From an uncultured Acetatifactor sp. (lineage in GTDB: Bacteria; Bacillota; Clostridia; Lachnospirales; Lachnospiraceae): 64,000 bases of DNA. Of the stretch, positions 57,509 through 64,000 are shown one piece after another. Positions within the stretch are counted from its first letter, which is position 1. The number at the start of each line of letters is the position of its first letter. The notes beneath the pieces are model-generated. The model saw only the letters and a program-made list of their open reading frames with translations. It was not told the origin of the DNA and ran no database searches. The translations under genes and the position numbers were made by a program. The stretch spans positions 1 to 64,000 of the forward strand of contig CANPXL010000007.1 in NCBI GenBank assembly GCA_947586055.1. The letters run 5' to 3'.

Positions 57509-59317
57509 ATGAGCGGAAACAGACAGCGGAATGAGAAGAAAATACCGGGGGTTCAAAGAGCCCTTCTGGCGGCTGCCGTCGCGCTGGCAGCCGCCTTCCT
57601 GACTTTCTGGGCGCCTTTGGGGCGGCTGGAGTATTCCTTTGCGGACAGTCTCTTTCTGCGTAAACGGCCGGTGGATAACCGGATCAAGATCATCGGCATC
57701 GATGAGAAGACTCTGAAGGAGTACGGGCCGTTTTCCGGATGGACCAGACAGCGTGCGGCCGACCTGATCAACGCTTTTGACCCGGAACATGCGCCGGCGG
57801 TGATTGCTTTTGACATCAACTATTTCGGCGAACTGGATCCGCAGGGAGACGACGCCCTTGCACGGGCGGCGGCAGAATACGAGCATGTAGTGATGGCTTC
57901 GTATGTGGATTACGGGGCGCGTCTGGAGCGGCAGGCGGACGGAACGCTGCAGATGAACGAACTGTATGTGGAGCGGCTGGAGCAGCCTTATGAAGCGCTG
58001 CGGAAGGTGACGCGGCAGGGATTTACCGACACGATGCCGGACAGCGACAACTATGTGCGCAGATCCATGCTCTGGGCGGACGCGGAGGATTCCAGAGAGT
58101 ACAATTTTGCCTGGGCCGTATACGAAAGCTATCAGGAGAGCAGGGGAGAACAGGCGGTTTTTCCGAAGACGGACGAAAGAGGCCTTTACGGATTTGACTA
58201 TACGGCGGAGCCCGGTATGTACGAGCTTTACTCTTTTGCCGACGTGGCGGAGGGACGCCTGGACGGAAAGGTCTTTCAGGACAGCATCGTGCTGGTGGGG
58301 GCCTATTCCTCCGGCATGATGGATCAGTACATGGCGCCCATTGCGAGAAGCAGAGTGATGAACGGAGTGGAGGTACAGGCCAACCACGTCAATGCGCTTC
58401 TGGACGGCCGGACTTATACGGATCTTCCCGTATGGATCAGCGTGCTGGTTGCCGCTGTGATCGCCGGCGGATATACGCTGCTCGCCTGCAGCTGCGGGTT
58501 TGGCGTAAACCTGACGGCCGCCGTCCTGCTGGACGCGGCGGTGCCGCTGGCGGCGAAGGGACTTTACGGCGCCGGGCTGTACTGGCGGTGTCTTGCGCCG
58601 GTGGCTGCGGTGACGGTCATCTTTCTGACCCGGCTGGCGTCGGGATATCTGACGGAGCGGCTTCGGAAGCGCAGAATCTATCAGATGTTTCGGACTTATA
58701 TGGCGCCGCAGGTGGTGGATGAACTGAGCAGGAACGGAAAGTTTCAGATAGAACTGGGCGGGAAGGACTGTCAGATCGCGGTGCTGTTTGTGGACATCAG
58801 AGGATTTACTTCCCTGTCGGAGGGACTGCCGCCCGATCAGGTGGTGGGGATCCTGAACCGGTATCTGGAGCGGGTGACGGAAGCCATCTTTCAAAACGAG
58901 GGGACGCTGGACAAATTTATCGGCGACGCCGTGATGGCGGTGTACAATGCGCCTCTGGATGTGGAGGATTATCTGGGGAAGGCCGTTCAGACCGGAATCG
59001 ATATCGTCCGTTTTGTGGAGGAACTCAACGACGGGCTGGAGAAGGACTTCGGAAGGCGTATCGCCTGCGGCGTGGGCGTTCACTGCGGCCGGGCGGTCGT
59101 GGGCAACATCGGCTGCAGCTTCCGGATGGACTATACCGCCATCGGGGATACGGTAAATGTGTCCGAGAGACTGGAAAGTCTGGCAAAGCCGGGGCAGGTC
59201 CTGATCAGCCGGCAGCTTTACGAACAGGTAAAGGATCGTTTTTTGGCGGAATATATCGGGGAGCTGTCTCTGAAGGGCCGCCGGGATAAGGTAGAGGCAT
59301 TTGCGGTGAAGTTTTAG
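57509..59317 (+). CDS. CHASE2-domain class III adenylate cyclase
   Basis: Extracytoplasmic CHASE2 'FADSLFLRKRPVDNRIKIIGIDEKTLKEYGPFSGWTRQRAADLINAF...VIAFDINYFGE', 3 TMs, cyclase 'VLFVDIRGFTSLSEGL', 'GTLDKFIGDAVMAVYNAP', 'CGVGVHCGRAVVGNIGCSFRMDYTAIGDTVNVSERLESLAKPGQVLIS'. Confidence 0.95.
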   Translation: MSGNRQRNEKKIPGVQRALLAAAVALAAAFLTFWAPLGRLEYSFADSLFLRKRPVDNRIKIIGIDEKTLKEYGPFSGWTRQRAADLINAFDPEHAPAVIAFDINYFGELDPQGDDALARAAAEYEHVVMASYVDYGARLERQADGTLQMNELYVERLEQPYEALRKVTRQGFTDTMPDSDNYVRRSMLWADAEDSREYNFAWAVYESYQESRGEQAVFPKTDERGLYGFDYTAEPGMYELYSFADVAEGRLDGKVFQDSIVLVGAYSSGMMDQYMAPIARSRVMNGVEVQANHVNALLDGRTYTDLPVWISVLVAAVIAGGYTLLACSCGFGVNLTAAVLLDAAVPLAAKGLYGAGLYWRCLAPVAAVTVIFLTRLASGYLTERLRKRRIYQMFRTYMAPQVVDELSRNGKFQIELGGKDCQIAVLFVDIRGFTSLSEGLPPDQVVGILNRYLERVTEAIFQNEGTLDKFIGDAVMAVYNAPLDVEDYLGKAVQTGIDIVRFVEELNDGLEKDFGRRIACGVGVHCGRAVVGNIGCSFRMDYTAIGDTVNVSERLESLAKPGQVLISRQLYEQVKDRFLAEYIGELSLKGRRDKVEAFAVKF

Positions 59318-59353
59318 GAAAAGAGCCGTGCAGGCGGCGGAAAAGGAAACCGT

Positions 59354-60880
59354 ATGGAGAAACTACAGGCAGACAAGATATTGGAAATAGGGATCCAGCT
59401 TACGGCGGAGCACGATTATGACAGGCTTCTGTCGAAGATCATCGACTGCGCCATGGAACTGACCGGATGCGACGGCGGGACGCTCTATCTTTATGACGGG
59501 GAACGGCTGAATTTCTGCGTCATGAAGACGCAGTCCATGGGCATTGACCGGAACGGTAAGAGCGGGGAGCAGTTTCCGCCGGTGCCCATGGATGAGACGA
59601 AGGTTTGCGCTTATGCCGCGATCCACAGAAGACTTCTGAATATTCCGGACGCTTATGACTGCCAGGAGTTTGACTTCAGCGGCCCGCGGGAGTATGACAG
59701 ACTGACAGGGTACCGGACGGTATCCATGCTGGTGTTCCCGCTTGTAAACCATGAGGGCCAGCTGATCGGCGTGGTGCAGCTGATCAACGCCGCGGATGAA
59801 CAGGGGCGCGTCATCCCTTTCGACGAAGCGTGCGAAAAGGTAGTGCAGTCCCTGGGCTCTCAGGCGGCGGTGGCGGTTTCCAACATGCGTTTTGTGCAGG
59901 AGATCGAACAGCTGATGATGTCCGTCACCCAGGTCTTTACCGACGCCATTGACGCCCGTATTCCCTATAATTATTATCATTCCAGAAACGTACATCTCTA
60001 TGTGAAAATGCTGGTGGATTATATCAACAGACAGCACGAAGCGGGGAAAACGGACCATTTTTTTGATTCCATGGAGCGGGATGAGATTCTGATGGCGGCG
60101 CTGATGCATGATATCGGCAAGCTCGTAATTCCCAATGAGATCCTTGACAAAAAGACACGGCTGGGCAGCGGCCTGGCTCTGGTGCAGGAGCGTTTTGGAC
60201 ATCTGGCCGCACGGTACCGGATCGACTGTCTGGAAGGAAGGATCAGCCGGGAAAAGTGGGAGGAAGCGGAAAAGAGAATTTCCGACGCGCAAAACAGGGT
60301 TTTGGAGCTGAACCGCAAAAACCGTCTCACCCAAGAGGAAATCGATTATGTGCGGCAGCTCGGGGACTGTGTATATCATGGCGCCGACGGTCAGGATATT
60401 CCTTTCCTGACTTCAGAAGAGAAGGAATGTCTCTCTGTTCCGTCCGGCAATCTGACGAATGCGGAACGGGAGATGATCAGGTCCCATGTGGAATACACGG
60501 TCAGATATCTGGAAAAGATGAAGTATGATAAACGTTATCCGCATATCATCCAGTGGGCGGGCGCCCATCATGAACTGCTGGACGGAAGCGGTTATCCCAG
60601 AGGGCTGAAGGGAGATGAGATTCCCTTTGAGGCAAGAATCCTAGCCGTTGTAGATGTGTTTGAGGCGCTGACCAGCTCGGATCGGCCCTACAAGACCTCC
60701 ATGGAGAGAGAGAAAGCGCTGGAGGTTCTGGGGAAAATGGCGGACGAGGGAAAGATTGACAGAGAGGTTCTGGGGCTTTTCAGGGAAGCGCTGGCGGAGG
60801 ACAACGGCCGGACCCGGCTGATCCACTGCAAAGATCGGGAAGATGAGACGGGAAGGACAGTGAAAGAACACGATGATTGA
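59354..60880 (+). CDS. GAF domain plus HD-GYP phosphodiesterase domain
   Basis: GAF '[30 protein letters not shown]...[23 protein letters not shown]'; '[23 protein letters not shown]', '[43 protein letters not shown]'. Confidence 0.93.
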   Translation: MEKLQADKILEIGIQLTAEHDYDRLLSKIIDCAMELTGCDGGTLYLYDGERLNFCVMKTQSMGIDRNGKSGEQFPPVPMDETKVCAYAAIHRRLLNIPDAYDCQEFDFSGPREYDRLTGYRTVSMLVFPLVNHEGQLIGVVQLINAADEQGRVIPFDEACEKVVQSLGSQAAVAVSNMRFVQEIEQLMMSVTQVFTDAIDARIPYNYYHSRNVHLYVKMLVDYINRQHEAGKTDHFFDSMERDEILMAALMHDIGKLVIPNEILDKKTRLGSGLALVQERFGHLAARYRIDCLEGRISREKWEEAEKRISDAQNRVLELNRKNRLTQEEIDYVRQLGDCVYHGADGQDIPFLTSEEKECLSVPSGNLTNAEREMIRSHVEYTVRYLEKMKYDKRYPHIIQWAGAHHELLDGSGYPRGLKGDEIPFEARILAVVDVFEALTSSDRPYKTSMEREKALEVLGKMADEGKIDREVLGLFREALAEDNGRTRLIHCKDREDETGRTVKEHDD

Positions 60881-61649
60881 GATAATACCGGACATCCGGG
60901 ATCTGGAAAGTTATGTGGATTTGGCAAAGCGGCGCTCGCTTGGATTTGAATACAACGATTTTTTCGATCCGCAGCTTCTGGACGATGACGGGGCGCTTGA
61001 AGAGCGGATAGATCTGTACCGGGGTCTGAACCGGCCGGCCGGTCTGGATACCATGCACGGGGCTTTTTTCGATCTGGTCCCTTTCAGCAGGGACAGGGGG
61101 ATCCGTTCCCACAGCGTCAGGCGGATGCAGCAGTCCGTGGAAATTGCCCGACGGCTGGGCTGCCGGGCGGTGGTGTTCCACTCCGGACTGGAACCGAAAT
61201 TTCTGAACGGGGCGGGATATTATGACAACTGGCTGGATCAGACGGCGGATGTGATACGAAATCTGCTGGCCCAAAATCCCGGCCCAGACATCTACTGTGA
61301 AAACGTGCAGGAGAAGTCCCCGCAGTCCATGCTTGACCTGGCCCGGAGGCTGGAGGGAGAACCGCGGTTCGGTATCTGCGTGGATGTGGCGCATCTGATG
61401 CTCAGCAAGGGGGATCCCGGAGAATGGTTCGGAATGCTGGCCCCTTATATCCGGCATTTTCATCTGAACGACAATCATCTCCAGACGGACGATCACCTGG
61501 CGCTGGGCAGGGGAGCTGTGGACTGGCGGTATGTGTTCGGTCAGATACGACACAACGGTCTGCAGGATGTAAGTTGTCTTCTGGAGGTAAACGGTCTGGA
61601 AAAAATCAGAGAAAGCCTGGAATACCTTGAAAAGACGGAACAGGCGTGA
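60873..61649 (+). CDS. Sugar phosphate isomerase/epimerase-like TIM-barrel protein (AP endonuclease 2 superfamily)
   Basis: '[18 protein letters not shown]', '[16 protein letters not shown]', '[19 protein letters not shown]', '[15 protein letters not shown]', '[10 protein letters not shown]'; overlaps the upstream gene by 8 bp. Confidence 0.85.
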   Translation: MIEIIPDIRDLESYVDLAKRRSLGFEYNDFFDPQLLDDDGALEERIDLYRGLNRPAGLDTMHGAFFDLVPFSRDRGIRSHSVRRMQQSVEIARRLGCRAVVFHSGLEPKFLNGAGYYDNWLDQTADVIRNLLAQNPGPDIYCENVQEKSPQSMLDLARRLEGEPRFGICVDVAHLMLSKGDPGEWFGMLAPYIRHFHLNDNHLQTDDHLALGRGAVDWRYVFGQIRHNGLQDVSCLLEVNGLEKIRESLEYLEKTEQA

Positions 61650-61688
61650 AAGCCGGGGCGGACAGGACGGGGGAAGAACAGAGACAGC

Positions 61689-64000
61689 ATGGAGATTCAG
61701 AATATTTTAAAAGAAGTGGATGCCCTTTTGGAAGAGAACAGAGGGGAGGAAGCCGAGAGGCTGATGCTGAAAAGCGCAGATCAGGCGGTGCGGGAGCGGG
61801 ACGATGGCAGTCTGCTCCAGCTTTTGAACGAACTGCTGGGGTATTACCGGGAAGCGGGCCGGGCCGAAGATGCGGAGAAGGTCGGCACGCAGGCGATTCG
61901 GCTGGCGGAGCGGATGGGACTTGAGGGAACGGCTCCCTACGCCACTACCCTGCTGAACGTTGCAAACGCCTGCCGGGCGGGCGGGAGACTGCAGGAGTCC
62001 CTGAAATATTACCTTGAGGTGCAGAAGCTGTACGACCGGCTGTTCGACGGGGACAATATGCTGGTGGCGGGACTGCAGAATAATTTCAGCCTGCTCTATC
62101 AGGAGATGGGGGAATACGAAAAGGCGAAGGCCTGCCAGCTGAGGGCGCTTGAAATTGCGCAGGCCAACAACGCCGCGTACGAAACGGGCGTCACCAACGC
62201 AAATCTCGCGGCTACCTGCATACAGCTGGGAGAACAGGAGGAAGCCAGGGACTACGCGCAGAAGTCGGTAAAGATTTTTGGCAGTCTCGGCGTGGAGGAC
62301 AGTCATTTTGCGGCTGCGCTTGCCTCTCTGGGCGCTTACCATTATCAGAAAAAGGAATTTCAGAGCGCGCTGGAATTTTACACCCGGGCGATGGAGATCG
62401 TGGAGCGCGCGCTCGGGCAGAACGAAGCATATAACAGACTGCGGGAGCACGTGACGGCCTGCAGGCAGGCGCTGACGGAAAGCGATGGACGGGATGGGAT
62501 ATGGGCCGACGGACTTTCCCTGTGCAGGGCGTATTATGAGACGTACGGCAGACCCATGATCAGGGAACGGTTCGGCGCCTATGAGAGCCGGATCGCGGTG
62601 GGACTGGCGGGAAGAGGATCGGACTGCTTCGGGTATGACGATGAGGCTTCCCGGGATCACGACTGGGGCCCGGATTTCTGTCTTTGGGTGACGGACGAAA
62701 CGTATGAAGAGATCGGGGAAGCGCTGGAGAAGGCGTATCTTGCGCTGCCGGAGGAATTTCAGGGATACCGGAGAGCGCCGGCGGTAAACGGACAGGGCCG
62801 GCGGGGCGTATGGCGGATCTCAGATTTTTACAGGTCTCTTACGGGGACGGACCGCTATGAGGACATTGACTGGCGGAATGTGCCGGACTACGCGCTGGCC
62901 GCCGCCGTGAACGGGGAGGTTTTCCGGGACGACGAGGGTATTTTTTGCGCGTTCCGCGACCGGCTGAAGGAGGGATATCCGGAGCAGATCCGGTATCTGA
63001 AGCTGGCGGAAGCGGCCGCGGGCTTTTCCCAGGCCGCCCAGTATAACTTTCTTCGGATGTACAGGAGGGGCGATGAGCTTACCGCCGGCATGATGGCGTG
63101 GGACGGCATCAGGGCGGCCATGAAGCTGCAGCATTATATCGAAGGAAAGTATCCGCCCCACGACAAATGGCTGTTCCGCAGCCTGAAGGAATCCGGGACC
63201 GGCAGAGAGACGGCGGCGCTTTTGGAAGAGATTGGGCGAAACGTGGGAAAAGATTACAAGGCCGCGTTTCTTGCCGTGGAGAAGCTGGGAGAGCATTTCG
63301 CCAGAGAAATGTACGGCCGGGATCTGATCAGCGACATCGAATCCTATCTGGACGCGCACTCCAAAGAACTGGTTTTCAAGGCGTCCCTTGCGGCAAAAAG
63401 TCAGGAAGAGCTTGCGATGGACATCGCGAAGCTGGAGTTTGATGCCTTTGACAAGGTAAAGAACGAGGGAGGCAGGGCAAGCTGCCAGAATGACTGGCCT
63501 ACCTTTTCCATTATGCGAAGGAGCCAGTACCTGACCTGGGACAGGACAATGCTGATGCAATATCTCTATGATTTTCAGAGAGAATACGGCAGAGGGCATA
63601 ACCTGATCGAGGAAAAGTACGGCAGAATGATGGAGAGCACCGCGCCGGAACAATATGAACAGTTTCGGGACCGCTTCCCGGAACTGTCGGAGGAAAAGAA
63701 GGCCATTATCAAACAGATCTGCAGGATGCAGGTGGACTGGATGGAGGAATTCGCCGGAGAGTATCCTGCGCTTGCGGACAACGCCAGAAGCATTCACAGC
63801 TATGAGGACAATCCCTTCGATACCTCCTATGAGACGTATCTGCGGGGGGAGCTGGGAACGTATTCCGACAAGATGCTGGAACTCTACGGCAGATATATTG
63901 TGAGATATGCCAGAGAGGGAAAGAATCCCGCGCGTGATATCATGGGAAACAGCGTGAGGATGTACGGTTATGAGAGTATAGAGGAAGCGGAGCGGAAGAC
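61689..64000 (+). CDS. TPR-DUF4037 (nucleotidyltransferase-fold)-DUF4125 multidomain protein, truncated by the window edge
   Basis: Manual translation from ATG 61689 (absent from the ORF track because no stop in window): 'MEIQNILKEVDALLEENRGEEAERLMLKSADQ...', TPRs, 'VGLAGRGSDCFGYDDEASRDHDWGPDFCLWV', then 'DAFDKVKNEGGRASCQNDWPTFSIMRRSQYLTWDRTMLMQYLYDF'. Confidence 0.88.
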   Translation, partial: MEIQNILKEVDALLEENRGEEAERLMLKSADQAVRERDDGSLLQLLNELLGYYREAGRAEDAEKVGTQAIRLAERMGLEGTAPYATTLLNVANACRAGGRLQESLKYYLEVQKLYDRLFDGDNMLVAGLQNNFSLLYQEMGEYEKAKACQLRALEIAQANNAAYETGVTNANLAATCIQLGEQEEARDYAQKSVKIFGSLGVEDSHFAAALASLGAYHYQKKEFQSALEFYTRAMEIVERALGQNEAYNRLREHVTACRQALTESDGRDGIWADGLSLCRAYYETYGRPMIRERFGAYESRIAVGLAGRGSDCFGYDDEASRDHDWGPDFCLWVTDETYEEIGEALEKAYLALPEEFQGYRRAPAVNGQGRRGVWRISDFYRSLTGTDRYEDIDWRNVPDYALAAAVNGEVFRDDEGIFCAFRDRLKEGYPEQIRYLKLAEAAAGFSQAAQYNFLRMYRRGDELTAGMMAWDGIRAAMKLQHYIEGKYPPHDKWLFRSLKESGTGRETAALLEEIGRNVGKDYKAAFLAVEKLGEHFAREMYGRDLISDIESYLDAHSKELVFKASLAAKSQEELAMDIAKLEFDAFDKVKNEGGRASCQNDWPTFSIMRRSQYLTWDRTMLMQYLYDFQREYGRGHNLIEEKYGRMMESTAPEQYEQFRDRFPELSEEKKAIIKQICRMQVDWMEEFAGEYPALADNARSIHSYEDNPFDTSYETYLRGELGTYSDKMLELYGRYIVRYAREGKNPARDIMGNSVRMYGYESIEEAERK

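Noticed and set aside
57371-59083. 570-aa minus-strand ORF opposite the CHASE2 cyclase
   Set aside because: His/Arg/Pro-rich composition typical of antisense shadows; the + strand has definitive domains.
1-64000. tRNA, rRNA or CRISPR arrays
   Set aside because: None recognised on reading; a tRNAscan-SE/CRISPR finder run would be needed to exclude them formally.

Overview
A 64-kb stretch of what looks like a Lachnospiraceae/Clostridia-type chromosome. That lineage is inferred from gene content and codon style and was not tested. Nearly all coding is on the + strand; the two clear minus-strand genes are a LacI-like sensor-GGDEF protein and thiT. The left edge (about 1-433) appears to be the terminal part of an integrated element that interrupts an ABC transporter ATPase-permease gene at the codons for the 'DEPTG' motif. 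A lower-GC block (about 4.8-11.25 kb) carries a HAD hydrolase, an agr/com-like GHKL kinase plus LytTR regulator, a duplicated-domain lipoprotein preceded by LytTR-like direct repeats, and a DUF4143-type ATPase. The rest is higher GC: glycoside hydrolases (DUF5060/5605-like, GH27, GH10, GH2), mpg-addB-addA, a dlt-like operon led by an Asp/Glu-racemase-family gene, a TPP riboswitch plus thiT, a TetM/EF-G-like GTPase fused to a Rae1/YacP NYN nuclease, a mraY-like/greA/HAD-CPBP/GT2 cluster, gltB-gltD with a leader terminator, a SNF2 helicase, and a signalling cluster (FecR-like, CHASE2-cyclase, GAF-HD-GYP, TIM barrel, TPR-DUF4037-DUF4125) that runs off the right edge. The candidates I rate highest are: (1) the ribosomal-GTPase/Rae1 fusion; (2) an erm-like attenuator architecture upstream of an HTH-methyltransferase fusion; (3) the FecR/CHASE2/HD-GYP/DUF4037-DUF4125 cluster; (4) the racemase-dlt-like operon with a Cys-for-Ser SGNH protein; (5) the gltB leader terminator. 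All family calls were made by reading motifs by eye, with no database search.
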